From Labilithrix sp. (lineage in GTDB: Bacteria; Myxococcota_A; Polyangia; Polyangiales; Polyangiaceae): a stretch of DNA of 55,649 nt. Below the pieces are notes generated by a model. That model worked only from the letters and a program-made list of their open reading frames with translations, was not told where the DNA came from and made no database searches. A program made the position numbers and the translations under genes. Where the stretch lies: contig JAHBWD010000059.1 of assembly GCA_019637175.1 (NCBI GenBank), positions 1 to 55,649 on the forward strand, written 5' to 3'. Of the stretch, positions 24,937 through 35,598 are shown piece by piece (within the stretch, counting starts at the first letter, position 1; every line of letters starts with the position of its first letter).

Positions 24937-26127
24937 GTGCCTGAGACGCGAATCCGGGGCTCGCGGACATGGGCTTGTGCCGTGATCGGTGCGGCGGCGG
25001 CGAGCGCGCTCGTCTTCGGGTGCGCCCAGATCATCGGCGCGAGCGAGCAGTTCGCGCTCGCCGTCGCGCCCGACGCCGCCTCCGTCGACGTCGCCGTGAC
25101 CGTCGCCGAGGTGCCCGAGGCAGGCGATCCGAACGCGTGCCCCGGCGGGCAGAAGCGATGCAACGGGGCGTGCGTTCCCAAGAGCGAGCCGAAGTACGGG
25201 TGCGCCGCCGAGAGCTGCGAACCGTGCTCGCTGCCCAACACGCTCACCAACCAGTGCACGCCCGAGGGCCTCTGTCGCTACGGATCGTGCAAGCAGGGTT
25301 GGGGCGCGTGCGGCTCTCCCACCGACGGATGCATCGGCGATCTCGCGTCGCCGAACACGTGCAACGGCTGCGACAAGCCTTGCGGCGTCGGGCAGGTCTG
25401 CAACCCGTCCGGTTGCGGCGCCTCGTGCGACGTGGGGCTGACGAACTGCAACAGCTCTTGCGTGAACGTCGCGACGAGCTCGCAATACTGCGGCGGCGAT
25501 CCGGTCACGTGCGCCGGCGCGAAGGCGTGTCCGAGCGCGGCCAACGGCGATCCGAAGTGCGAGAAGGGCGTCTGCTCCGTCATGTGCCGCGACGGCTTCG
25601 GCCACTGCGACGGGACGACGACCGGGCCCTGCGTCGCGCTCCAGATCTTCTACTTCGACGCCGACAAAGACGGGTTCGGCGACGTCAACAAAGCGAAGGC
25701 CGCGTGCAACGCCCAGCAGGCCGGCGAGGGATACGTCGCGATCGCGGGCGACTGCCACGACGGCAACGCCAACGTGAAGCCGGGACAGCAACAATACTTC
25801 GGCGCCCCGTATGCACGGCCCGACGGCAAGCTCTCGTACGACTACGACTGCAGCGGCGTCGAGACGGAGGCGCCGGGCGTCGTGCACTATCGGCCGTGCT
25901 CGTCGAGCTGCAGCGAAGCCGGGCTCGTGCCCGCGGCTTCGGGCCGGACGGAGCTGGGCGTCAACGACTACTGCGGATCCACGACGCGGCTCTCCTGCGC
26001 GCGTGGCGGCGCGTCGCTCGAGCCCGCGTCGCATTCGGTTCCCCAGGCCGCGCCCGGCCTCAAGGAGCCCGTCGTCGCCGAGTGCGCGCTCGGCTCGAGC
26101 CAGGTGCCGCCCAACCCATGTCGCTGA
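24937..26127 (+). CDS. Cys-rich MopE-like lipoprotein
   Basis: A protein of about 396 residues. A basic-hydrophobic signal (RTWACAVIGAAAASALVFGC) ends in a lipobox with the anchoring Cys. Over 30 Cys follow in short repeats (CNGACVPKSEPKYGCAAE, CNGCDKPCGVGQVCNPSGC), like small disulfide-rich modules. The segment FYFDADKDGFGDVNKAKAAC with AGDCHDGNANVKPG matches the putative metal-binding motif found in MopE-type proteins. It should sit on the periplasmic or outer face of the outer membrane. GTG 24937 gives a normal-length lipoprotein signal; ATG 24904 would give a longer one. The downstream kinase 5 starts 7 bases after the stop, so the two are probably co-transcribed. Confidence 0.85.
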   Translation: MPETRIRGSRTWACAVIGAAAASALVFGCAQIIGASEQFALAVAPDAASVDVAVTVAEVPEAGDPNACPGGQKRCNGACVPKSEPKYGCAAESCEPCSLPNTLTNQCTPEGLCRYGSCKQGWGACGSPTDGCIGDLASPNTCNGCDKPCGVGQVCNPSGCGASCDVGLTNCNSSCVNVATSSQYCGGDPVTCAGAKACPSAANGDPKCEKGVCSVMCRDGFGHCDGTTTGPCVALQIFYFDADKDGFGDVNKAKAACNAQQAGEGYVAIAGDCHDGNANVKPGQQQYFGAPYARPDGKLSYDYDCSGVETEAPGVVHYRPCSSSCSEAGLVPAASGRTELGVNDYCGSTTRLSCARGGASLEPASHSVPQAAPGLKEPVVAECALGSSQVPPNPCR

Positions 26128-26134
26128 GGATCCG

Positions 26135-27700
26135 ATGAGCGACGCGTCGAGCTCGAGCGGCACGAGCGTGGGCATCGGCCCCGTGATGCTCGAGGGCCTC
26201 CCGTTCGCCGTCGGCGACACGATCGCCGGCAAGTACCGGGTCGACCGTGTCCTCGGCGCCGGCGGGATGGGGGTCATCCTCGCGGGTCACCACGTGCAGC
26301 TCGATCAACGCGTCGCGATCAAGGTCCTCAAGCCGAGCGCCATCGACAACGCCGAGTACGTCGCGCGCTTCGGGCGCGAAGCGCGGGCCGCTGCGAAGCT
26401 GCGCAGCGAGCACGTCGCGCGCGTGCTCGACGTCGGCCAGACGGAGACCGGCCTGCCGTACATGGTGATGGAGTACCTGAGCGGGCGCGATCTCTCCCAG
26501 GTCGTCCGCGAGGCGGGCTCACTGCGGATCGTCGAAGCGATCGAGTACGTCATCCAGGCGTGCGAGGGCCTCGCCGAGGCCCACCGCGCGGGCATCGTTC
26601 ATCGCGATCTCAAGCCCGCGAACCTCTTCCTCACGAAGCACACCGACGGCACGCCGCTCGTGAAGGTGCTCGACTTCGGCATCTCGAAGATGGTCGCGCG
26701 CGCGGGCGAGCAGGATCCGAGCGACGGGCTCACGCAGACGCAGTCGATGATCGGATCGCCTCACTACATGTCGCCCGAGCAGCTCCGATCCGCGCGCGAC
26801 GTCGACGCGCGGACCGACATCTGGTCGCTCGGCGGCGTGCTCTTCAAGCTGCTGAGCGGCGACGCTGCCTTCGAAGGCCACTCGACCGCGGATCTCTGCG
26901 TCTCGATCCTCACCGGACCTCCGCGCAACCTGCGCAAGCTACGTCCTGCCGTCACGGAGGAGCTCGAGCGCGTCGTCCTCAAGTGCCTGGCGAAGGATCC
27001 CAACGAGCGTTACGCGACCGTGGGCGAGCTCGCGCAAGCCCTGGCGGCGTACGCGCCGCACGCGGCGCCCAGCGTCGCGCGCATCGAGCGCGTCGTGGCG
27101 AGCGCGGCGTGGCCGAGCGAGCCGCCGCCGTCGGATCCGGTCCCCACGCGGTCGCCGATCCACGACACCGAGGCGAACCCGGCGCCTCCCTTCGCGGCCA
27201 GACCGATGGATCCGGCGACGCTCACGTCGAGCGCGGCGGCGCTCTCGGCGCAGGAAGGTCCGTCGGCGTCCGTCGCGCTCCCGATGGAGAGCCGACGGCG
27301 AACGTGGATCTTCGCCGTCTGCGCCGCGTTTGCCCTCGCGCTCGTCGTCGCGGGCGTCGCGTTCACCGCCACGCGCGCCGGCGACGGATCTCCGAAGGCG
27401 AGCGCGGCGCCGCCGCCCGCGAGCGCGGCGCCGATCCCGCCGATCCCCGAAGCGAGCGCGCCGGCGCAGGCCGCGAGTGAGACGAGCGACACCGAGCCCG
27501 CGGCCTCGACGACCGCGCCGCAACCGAGCGCGTCGAGCGCGTCGCCGACGCGCCCGGCGACGCGCGTCACGCACGCCGCGCCGGCGCGCGCGACGAGCGC
27601 AAAGCAGGCGCCGAAGGAGCCTCCGCCGCCGGCCCCGAGCCCGCAGGCGCCCCCTCCGGCGACGACCTCGAACGTGCCGGACTTCGGCGGTCGAAAGTGA
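26135..27700 (+). CDS. Ser/Thr protein kinase, single membrane span (kinase 5)
   Basis: A 521-residue kinase. It has the loop LGAGGMGVILAG (40-51; the usual aromatic after Val is Ile here), Lys63, HRDLKPANLF (Asp158), DFGISKMVARAG, and YMSPEQLRSARDV. A long linker leads to a transmembrane helix (TWIFAVCAAFALALVVAGVA) and a Pro/Ala/Ser/Thr-rich periplasmic tail. ATG 26135 has GAGGA 5 bases upstream. It begins 7 bases after the Cys-rich lipoprotein gene and is probably co-transcribed with it, so the lipoprotein may be linked to its signalling. It converges on the fumarase gene with no base between the two stops. Confidence 0.95.
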   Translation: MSDASSSSGTSVGIGPVMLEGLPFAVGDTIAGKYRVDRVLGAGGMGVILAGHHVQLDQRVAIKVLKPSAIDNAEYVARFGREARAAAKLRSEHVARVLDVGQTETGLPYMVMEYLSGRDLSQVVREAGSLRIVEAIEYVIQACEGLAEAHRAGIVHRDLKPANLFLTKHTDGTPLVKVLDFGISKMVARAGEQDPSDGLTQTQSMIGSPHYMSPEQLRSARDVDARTDIWSLGGVLFKLLSGDAAFEGHSTADLCVSILTGPPRNLRKLRPAVTEELERVVLKCLAKDPNERYATVGELAQALAAYAPHAAPSVARIERVVASAAWPSEPPPSDPVPTRSPIHDTEANPAPPFAARPMDPATLTSSAAALSAQEGPSASVALPMESRRRTWIFAVCAAFALALVVAGVAFTATRAGDGSPKASAAPPPASAAPIPPIPEASAPAQAASETSDTEPAASTTAPQPSASSASPTRPATRVTHAAPARATSAKQAPKEPPPPAPSPQAPPPATTSNVPDFGGRK

Positions 27701-29347
<1,647 letters not shown>

Positions 29348-29361
29348 GGGCGGAGCCTCCT

Positions 29362-30690
29362 TCAAACCGCCGCGGAGGGCGAGGCCATCGTGAACTCGTT
29401 CGTGCGGAGCGCCGGCACGTGCCAGGTGCCTCCCCAGACCGGGACGCGAACGGTGCTCTTCGTCATCGCGTCCACGTTCCTCAGCATCGTGATCGGCGAC
29501 TCGTTGTAGCGGAAGTTCGTGAGCGGCGCGGTGATCTTGCCGTCTTCGACGAGGAAGAGGCCGTCGCGCGTGAGGCCCGTGACCATGACGGTCTGCGGCT
29601 CGAGCATGCGGTTGTACCAAAAGCGCGTGACGAGCAGCCCGCGCTTCGTGTCCTTCACGATGTCGTCGAGGCTCGCGGCGGATCCGCCCGAGAGGCGATG
29701 GATCGTGTGATGGCCCGTCGGCTTGACGCCGCCACCCTTCTGCTGCGCCCAGAAGCGGGAGACGAAGAGATCCTTCGCGCGGCCGGACTCGATCCACGTC
29801 TGCGGCGCGAGCGCCATGCCTTCGGCGTCGAACGGGCTCCCGGGCGTGAGCGGGCTCGTCGGATCGCTCTCGAGCCTGACGAAGTCGGCGAAGACCTTCT
29901 CCGAGGTCTTGCCGGTGAAGTACGACCGCCCCTCGTCGACGCTCCGCAGGTTCATCGCGTCGGGCAGGAACATGAGCAGCTCGGCGACGGCCTGCGGCTC
30001 GAGGATGACGGTGTACTTGCCCGGCGGGATCGGCTTCGCGCTCGCCGACCGCGCGGCCTTGTCGATCGCGACGCGCGCGAGCGACGCGTCGTCGAGATCG
30101 GTCGCGCGATGGATCTCGCGCCCCGCCCAGCCGGACCCGGACGCGTCGAGCGTGCGCGCGGTCACCGTGTAGGTCGCGCTCGTCTCGCGATGGCGCGCGG
30201 CGAGCCCGGTCGACGACGCGATCGCGTGATCGGTCACGCGGCGCTGGAGGAACCCCGCGATCTGCACCTTCGCCGCGTCGCCCGCGGCGATCGCGCGCCC
30301 GGCGATCGCGGCGCGCTCCGCGGGGGTCATCGCCGCGAGGCGATCGTCGTAGGCCGCCGACGTGCCGTACGTCTGCGGCGAGAGGAGCGGCATCGTCTCG
30401 GGATCTTCGGGCGAGAGGCGCGCCATCGCGAGCGCGCGATCGACGAGCGCGGCCACGCTCCGGGGATCGCTCTGGTTCGTCGACGCCCACGCCGCGCGCT
30501 TGCCGAGCCCGATCCACACCGAGAGCGCGAGCTCGTCGTACTCGCCGCTCGTCGTCACCTCGTTCTTGGCGAACCGCACGTTCGCGGCGCCGGTGCGCCT
30601 GACGTCGACGCGGATCTCCGCGTCTTTCGCGGCCGCCTTGGCGGAGGCGAGGACGCGCGCGGCGACTTGCTCGACCGTCTCGGCGCTCAT
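29362..30690 (-). CDS. tldE: TldE/PmbA-type metalloprotease subunit
   Basis: A 442-residue protein of the TldE/PmbA half of the TldD/TldE protease. Conserved blocks include VRFAKNEVTTSGEYDELALS, PPGKYTVILEPQAVAELLMF, SPFDAEGMALAPQTWIESG and TGHHTIHRLSGG, with the late segment RDGLFLVEDGKITAPLTNFR. The TldE subunit lacks the HExxxH metal site and works with TldD to degrade unfolded or ring-containing peptides, as in microcin B17 maturation. Its ATG at 30690 overlaps the TGA of tldD (ATGA), so the two subunits should be made together. The start is followed by a normal soluble N-terminus; unlike its partner it has no export signal. A 14-base gap separates it from the fumarase gene. Confidence 0.93.
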   Translation of the reverse strand: MSAETVEQVAARVLASAKAAAKDAEIRVDVRRTGAANVRFAKNEVTTSGEYDELALSVWIGLGKRAAWASTNQSDPRSVAALVDRALAMARLSPEDPETMPLLSPQTYGTSAAYDDRLAAMTPAERAAIAGRAIAAGDAAKVQIAGFLQRRVTDHAIASSTGLAARHRETSATYTVTARTLDASGSGWAGREIHRATDLDDASLARVAIDKAARSASAKPIPPGKYTVILEPQAVAELLMFLPDAMNLRSVDEGRSYFTGKTSEKVFADFVRLESDPTSPLTPGSPFDAEGMALAPQTWIESGRAKDLFVSRFWAQQKGGGVKPTGHHTIHRLSGGSAASLDDIVKDTKRGLLVTRFWYNRMLEPQTVMVTGLTRDGLFLVEDGKITAPLTNFRYNESPITMLRNVDAMTKSTVRVPVWGGTWHVPALRTNEFTMASPSAAV

Positions 30691-32258
30691 GTCTTCCCTC
30701 GCGCGTTCACGTTGATCACGTTCACCCCGCGGAAGCGCGCCGCCGGGCAGCCGTGGCTCACCGCGTTCGCCTGGCTCGGCTCGCCCTTGCCGTCCCACAG
30801 CGTTCCGTGCAGCTCCCACGTCGAAGGACCGCCGATGAGATCGCACGCGTTCCAGAACTCGAGCGAGTTCGACTGGTAGGCCACGTCGCGGAGCGGCCCG
30901 GCGATCTTGCCGCCCTTGATCGCGTGGAACATCTGACCGGAGAACTGGAAGTTGTAGCGCTGGTGATCGATCGACCACGAGCCGTTGCCGCTGATGAGCA
31001 CGCCGTCGTCGGTCGCGGCGATGATGTCTTCGAGCGATCGCAATTTCGGATCGGGCGCGAGGGAGATGTTGGGCATGCGCTGGAACGCGACCGACTTGTG
31101 ATCTTCGGCGTACGACGTCCCGCGCGAGGCCTTCTCGCCGATCCAGCCCGCTTGATCGCGCGTCGTCTGGTAGCCGACGAAGACGCCGTCTTTGACCAGA
31201 TCCCACCTCTGCGTCCGCACGCCGTCGTCGTCCCACGCGCACGTCGCGAGCCCGCCCGGCGTCGTCTTGTCGGCGTAGAGGTTCACGTTGTCGCGTCCGT
31301 AGCGGAGCTTGCCCAGCTTCTCCGTCGTCGCGAACGACGTGCCGGCGAAGTTCGCCTCGAGGCCGAGCGCGCGATCGAGCTCCGTCGGGTGCCCGACCGA
31401 CTCGTGGATCGTGAGCCAGAGGTTGCTCGGCGCGAGGACGAGATCCGTCTTGCCCGGCGTGACCGAAGGCGCGCGCAGCTTCTCGACCGCGTCTTCGGCG
31501 AGCGAGCGCGCGTCGGCGCGGAGCCGCGAGCCCAGCACGTAGTCCCACCCTGCCTGCATCGGCGGGACGTCGGCCGCGCGCGACTCGAACTGCCCTTCCT
31601 GCACCGCGGTCACCGAGAACGAGGGCCACACGCGCGTCTGCGTCTGCTCCACGATCGAGCCCTCGCTCGACGCGAAGATCTTGTGCTCGGCGAGCGCTTC
31701 GAAGGCGCCGCTCGCGTACTTCACGAGGCGCACGTCTTTGACGATCGGCCAGAGGTCGAGCAGGTACTGCGCCTTCTCCGCGAGCGGGACCTCGAACGGA
31801 TCGATGCGCATCGGCGTCTTCCACGCGCCCTTCTCGACGGGCGCGGGCGCGAGCGCGACCGGCCGCTTGAGCGCGGGCCGCGCCGCGCGCGCGATCGCGA
31901 CGGCGCTCGCCGCGGCGCTCTCCGCGGAGGCGCCGGAGACCGTCGGCGTCGCGGCGAACCCCCACGCGCCGTCGACGATGACGCGCACGCCGACGCCGTA
32001 GGTCTCGCCGAAGCCGACGGAGACGACGTGATCCTCGCGCGTCGTGATCTGCTCGGTGCGGCGCCTGACGATGCGCACGTCGGCGTAGCTCGCGCCGCCG
32101 CGCTTGGCGGCGTCGAGCGCGCGCGAGACGACCTCGTCGACGGTGCGATCGGTGAGCGGGCCTCGCGCGTCGCGAGCGCCGCTCCGGGCGCCGCCGCACG
32201 CGGCGGTGAGCGCCGCGACGGCGGATCCGCCGAGAAACCTACGTCGTGAGAACGACAT
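30687..32258 (-). CDS. tldD: TldD-type metalloprotease subunit with Tat signal
   Basis: A 523-residue protein with the TldD metal site HESVGH (285-290) in LWLTIHESVGHPTELDRALG, and further TldD blocks (GGLATCAWDDDGVRTQRWDL, GVLISGNGSWSIDHQRYNFQ). The first 30 residues are a twin-arginine signal: SRRRFLGGS, a short hydrophobic stretch, then TAAC as a weak lipobox. E. coli TldD is cytosolic and about 480 residues, so an exported TldD is notable. The partner TldE has no such signal, and co-export of a partner with a Tat substrate is possible. ATG 32258 is the only sensible start. The gene diverges from the dehydrogenase lipoprotein gene by 77 bases. Confidence 0.9.
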   Translation of the reverse strand: MSFSRRRFLGGSAVAALTAACGGARSGARDARGPLTDRTVDEVVSRALDAAKRGGASYADVRIVRRRTEQITTREDHVVSVGFGETYGVGVRVIVDGAWGFAATPTVSGASAESAAASAVAIARAARPALKRPVALAPAPVEKGAWKTPMRIDPFEVPLAEKAQYLLDLWPIVKDVRLVKYASGAFEALAEHKIFASSEGSIVEQTQTRVWPSFSVTAVQEGQFESRAADVPPMQAGWDYVLGSRLRADARSLAEDAVEKLRAPSVTPGKTDLVLAPSNLWLTIHESVGHPTELDRALGLEANFAGTSFATTEKLGKLRYGRDNVNLYADKTTPGGLATCAWDDDGVRTQRWDLVKDGVFVGYQTTRDQAGWIGEKASRGTSYAEDHKSVAFQRMPNISLAPDPKLRSLEDIIAATDDGVLISGNGSWSIDHQRYNFQFSGQMFHAIKGGKIAGPLRDVAYQSNSLEFWNACDLIGGPSTWELHGTLWDGKGEPSQANAVSHGCPAARFRGVNVINVNARGKT

Positions 32259-32335
32259 GCGGCAGGAGACTACACCTACACAGGCATCCGCCGGAGAGGT
32301 TCGTGGGCGACGAGCTCCGGTGTATCGTTTGCCGC

Positions 32336-34585
32336 ATGCGACACATCCTTGGGCTTTCGTTGGTGACGGCGATCGCGATCGCGGCGGTCGTCGCGTGCGG
32401 CAGCGACGACACGACGGTCGATCCGCCTCCCGGCGGTGACGACGGCGGCTCGCTCGACGGGCAGACGCCGCCGACGCGCGCGGAGTTCGGCCTCGACACG
32501 CGGCCGGCGAACGCGACGTGCAAGGCGCCTTCGCGTCCGCCGAGCACGGCTCCGGTGGAGCTTCAGCGCGTCTTCGCGGGGGTGAACCTCGGCACGCCGA
32601 TGATGATGGCGCAGATCCCGGGAAACTCGACCAAGTGGTACATCGCGCAGCGCGCCGGAACGATCGCGTCCTTCCCCACGGTGAACCCCGGCGCGACGCC
32701 GACGCAGGTCGCCAACCTCGCGACGATCGCGAACGGCGGCCCGGTGCAGCAGGGCGGCGAGGGCGGCCTGCTGGGCATGGCGTTCCACCCGAACTTCGCC
32801 GCAAACGGCCGCCTCTACGTGACGTGGATGCGAACCGGCGGCCCCGCGAACTTCCGATCGGAGGTCGGCTACCTCACGAGCCCCGACGGCGGGCTGACGT
32901 TCACGACCTACACGCCGATCCTGGGCCCGTTCAACCAGCCCGCCGGCAACCACAACGGCGGCGGCATCGCGTTCGGCAAGGACGGCTTCCTCTATCTCAC
33001 GTTCGGCGACGGCGGCGGCGGCGACGACCAGTTCGTCAAGGGCCAGCTCAAGACCGAGTTCTTCTCGAAGGTCCTCCGGATCGACGTCGACAACGTGCCC
33101 GGCGGCTCGACCTACGGCATCCCCAACGACAACCCGTTCAAGAACGGCGGCGGCGAGCCCGCGACGTTCGCCTACGGCCTCCGCAACCCGTTCCGCTTCT
33201 CGATCGATCGCGAGACGGGCGAAGTCTGGGCGGCCGACGTCGGGCAGAACAAATGGGAGGAGGTCAACCAGATCAAGCTCGGCGGCAACTACGGCTGGCC
33301 CTGCAAGGAAGGCTTCCACGACTACATCACGGGCGCGCCGAAGTGCCCGAGCGCGTCGGGCCTGCTCGATCCGGTCGTCGAGATCGAGCACATCCCCGCC
33401 AACACACGCTCGATCACCGGCGGCTTCGTCTATCGCGGCAAGGCGATCCCGTCGTTCGTCGGCACCTACGTCTTCGGAGACTACGAAGCGCAGGAGATTT
33501 ACACGCTCGAGCTCGACACGACGACGGGCGAGGCGAAGGCGACGCAGCTCGCCGACGCGCCGGCCGCGAACTGGGCGTCGTTCGCCGAAGACACCGACGG
33601 CGAGCTCTACGCCGTCGGGCTCAACGGCCAGATGTACAAGATCGTCGCCAAGGCAGGCGCGCCCGCGTCGAACTTCCCCGATCGCCTTTCGAAGACGGGC
33701 TGCGCCGATCCCGCCGACGTGAAGAGGCCCGCCACCGGGCTCGTGCCCTACGGCGTCATCGCGCAGCTCTGGAGCGACGGCGCCGAGAAGGATCGCTTCA
33801 TCGCGCTCCCCGACGGCGCCAAGATCACCGTGAGAGACGACGGCGACTTCGACTTCCCGAACGGCACCGTCCTCGTGAAGACCTTCTCGATCGGAGGAAA
33901 GAAGATCGAGACGCGCCTGCTCGTGCGCCACGACGACGGCGGCTGGGCGGGCTACACCTACGAGTGGCTCGACGACGAGAGCGACGCCGTGTTCTTGCCG
34001 GGCAGCAAGCGCAAGACCGTCGGATCGCAGACGTGGCACTACCCGAGCCGCGGCGAGTGCGTTCGCTGCCACACCGAGCCCGCCGGCCGCAGCCTCGGCC
34101 TCGAGCTGCCGCAGCTCAACGGCGACTTCACGTACGTGAGCACCAACCGGATCTCGAACCAGCTCAAGACGCTCGAGCACATCGACATGTTCGACAAGCC
34201 GCTCGGCAAGCCCGTCGAGCAGATCGCGGCCTACCCCGATCCGCTCGGGACCGGTCCGGTCGAGGGGCGCGCGCGCGCCTACCTCCACGCGAACTGCTCG
34301 CACTGCCACCGCGAGAACGGCGGCGGCCGCGGCAACATGGTCCTCACGTTCGCGACGTCGCTCAAAGACACCGTGACGTGCAACGTCGATCCCGAGGCGG
34401 GCGATCTCGGCATCGCCGGCGCGAAGCTGATCGTGCCGGGCGATCCCGCGAAGTCGCTCTTGTCGGTGCGGCCGCATGCCCTCGGCGCGAACCGTATGCC
34501 GCCGATCGCCTCGAGCCTCGTCGACACGCAGGGGGTCGCCGTCCTCGACGACTGGATCCGATCCGTCACCGCGTGCCCGCCGTGA
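32336..34585 (+). CDS. glucose/sorbosone dehydrogenase-type lipoprotein fused to a di-heme segment
   Basis: A 749-residue lipoprotein. The signal ends at VVACGSDD. A GSDH-type propeller follows (GGEGGLLGMAFHPNFAANGR, NHNGGGIAFGKDGFLYLTFG, YGLRNPFRFSIDRETGEVWA, GGNYGWPCKEGF, and a YVFGDYEAQEIYTLELD blade), the fold of PQQ-dependent sugar dehydrogenases. A C-terminal part carries two heme c sites, CVRCH (Cys575) and CSHCH (Cys654), with NRMPPIAS as a likely axial-Met region. Electrons from sugar oxidation could therefore pass straight to the fused hemes at the cell surface. The catalytic His of the propeller and PQQ dependence are not verified. ATG 32336 precedes the signal directly; upstream in-frame starts would ruin it. 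Confidence 0.88.
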   Translation: MRHILGLSLVTAIAIAAVVACGSDDTTVDPPPGGDDGGSLDGQTPPTRAEFGLDTRPANATCKAPSRPPSTAPVELQRVFAGVNLGTPMMMAQIPGNSTKWYIAQRAGTIASFPTVNPGATPTQVANLATIANGGPVQQGGEGGLLGMAFHPNFAANGRLYVTWMRTGGPANFRSEVGYLTSPDGGLTFTTYTPILGPFNQPAGNHNGGGIAFGKDGFLYLTFGDGGGGDDQFVKGQLKTEFFSKVLRIDVDNVPGGSTYGIPNDNPFKNGGGEPATFAYGLRNPFRFSIDRETGEVWAADVGQNKWEEVNQIKLGGNYGWPCKEGFHDYITGAPKCPSASGLLDPVVEIEHIPANTRSITGGFVYRGKAIPSFVGTYVFGDYEAQEIYTLELDTTTGEAKATQLADAPAANWASFAEDTDGELYAVGLNGQMYKIVAKAGAPASNFPDRLSKTGCADPADVKRPATGLVPYGVIAQLWSDGAEKDRFIALPDGAKITVRDDGDFDFPNGTVLVKTFSIGGKKIETRLLVRHDDGGWAGYTYEWLDDESDAVFLPGSKRKTVGSQTWHYPSRGECVRCHTEPAGRSLGLELPQLNGDFTYVSTNRISNQLKTLEHIDMFDKPLGKPVEQIAAYPDPLGTGPVEGRARAYLHANCSHCHRENGGGRGNMVLTFATSLKDTVTCNVDPEAGDLGIAGAKLIVPGDPAKSLLSVRPHALGANRMPPIASSLVDTQGVAVLDDWIRSVTACPP

Positions 34586-34632
34586 CCCGCTGACGCTCCT
34601 CTTCCTTCGCGCGCGGTGCTAAAGAGCGAGTC

Positions 34633-35589
34633 ATGCTCGCACCGAAGCAGAAGGCGCTCTATCCCGAGATCGAACCGTTCCGGACGGGACGCCTCTCGGT
34701 GTCGAAGGTCCACGAGCTCTACTTCGAAGAGAGCGGCAACCCGCAGGGCAAGCCGGTGGTGTTCCTCCACGGCGGGCCCGGCGGCGGCACCGAGGCGAAG
34801 CACCGTCGCTACTTCGATCCCGCGGTGTATCGCATCGTGCTCTTCGATCAGCGCGGGTGCGGGAGGAGCACGCCCTTCGCGTCGCTCGAAGAGAACACCA
34901 CGTGGCACCTCGTGAGCGACATCGAGGCGCTCCGCGAGCACCTCGGCGTCGACAAGTGGATGGTGTTCGGCGGCTCGTGGGGCTCGACCCTCGCGCTGGC
35001 GTACGCGGAGACGCACCCCGATCGCGTGAGCGAGCTCGTGCTCCGCGGCATCTTCATGCTGCGCCGCGAGGAGATCCGCTGGTTTTACCAGGAGGGCGCG
35101 AGCTGGCTCTACCCCGACGCGTGGGAGGAGTACCTCGAGCACATCCCGCAGGCCGAGCGCGGCGACATGCTACGTGCATATTACAAGCGTCTCACCGACG
35201 CCGACCCGACCGTGCAGCGCGCGGCGGCCAAGGTCTGGAGCGTCTGGGAGGGCCGCACGAGCTGCCTCATCCCGAACGCCGAGCTCATCGCCCGCACCGC
35301 CGGCGACGAGTTCGCGCTCGCCTTCGCGCGCATCGAGTCGCACTACTTCATCAACGACGGCTGGCTGACGGGCGGCCGCGAGCTGCTCGCCAACGTCGAC
35401 AAGATCCGCAAGATCCCCGGCGTCATCGTGCAAGGCCGCTACGACGTCGTCTGCCCCGCCAAGAGCGCGTGGGATCTGCACCGCGCGTGGCCCGAGGCCG
35501 ATCTCCGCATCGTCGGCGACGCCGGTCACGCGGCGAGTGAGCCGGGCATCGTCCACGAGCTCGTCAGCGCGACCGATCGCTTCCGCTGA
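34633..35589 (+). CDS. pip: proline iminopeptidase
   Basis: A 318-residue cytosolic alpha/beta hydrolase of the prolyl aminopeptidase family, which removes N-terminal proline. It has FLHGGPGGGTEAKHRRYFDP (oxyanion HGGPGGG), FDQRGCGRSTPFASLEENTT, the nucleophile elbow GGSWGSTLAL with Ser115, the cap IRWFYQEGASWLYPDAWEEY, the acid in VQGRYDVVCP, and the catalytic His in GDAGHAASEP. The length and every motif fit the family. ATG 34633 is the start because an in-frame extension would not add conserved sequence. It is separated from the convergent regulator gene by 9 bases. No operon partner is evident; the gap of 47 bases after the dehydrogenase gene could place it in the same transcript. Confidence 0.95.
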   Translation: MLAPKQKALYPEIEPFRTGRLSVSKVHELYFEESGNPQGKPVVFLHGGPGGGTEAKHRRYFDPAVYRIVLFDQRGCGRSTPFASLEENTTWHLVSDIEALREHLGVDKWMVFGGSWGSTLALAYAETHPDRVSELVLRGIFMLRREEIRWFYQEGASWLYPDAWEEYLEHIPQAERGDMLRAYYKRLTDADPTVQRAAAKVWSVWEGRTSCLIPNAELIARTAGDEFALAFARIESHYFINDGWLTGGRELLANVDKIRKIPGVIVQGRYDVVCPAKSAWDLHRAWPEADLRIVGDAGHAASEPGIVHELVSATDRFR

Positions 35590-35598
35590 GATCTCCGC

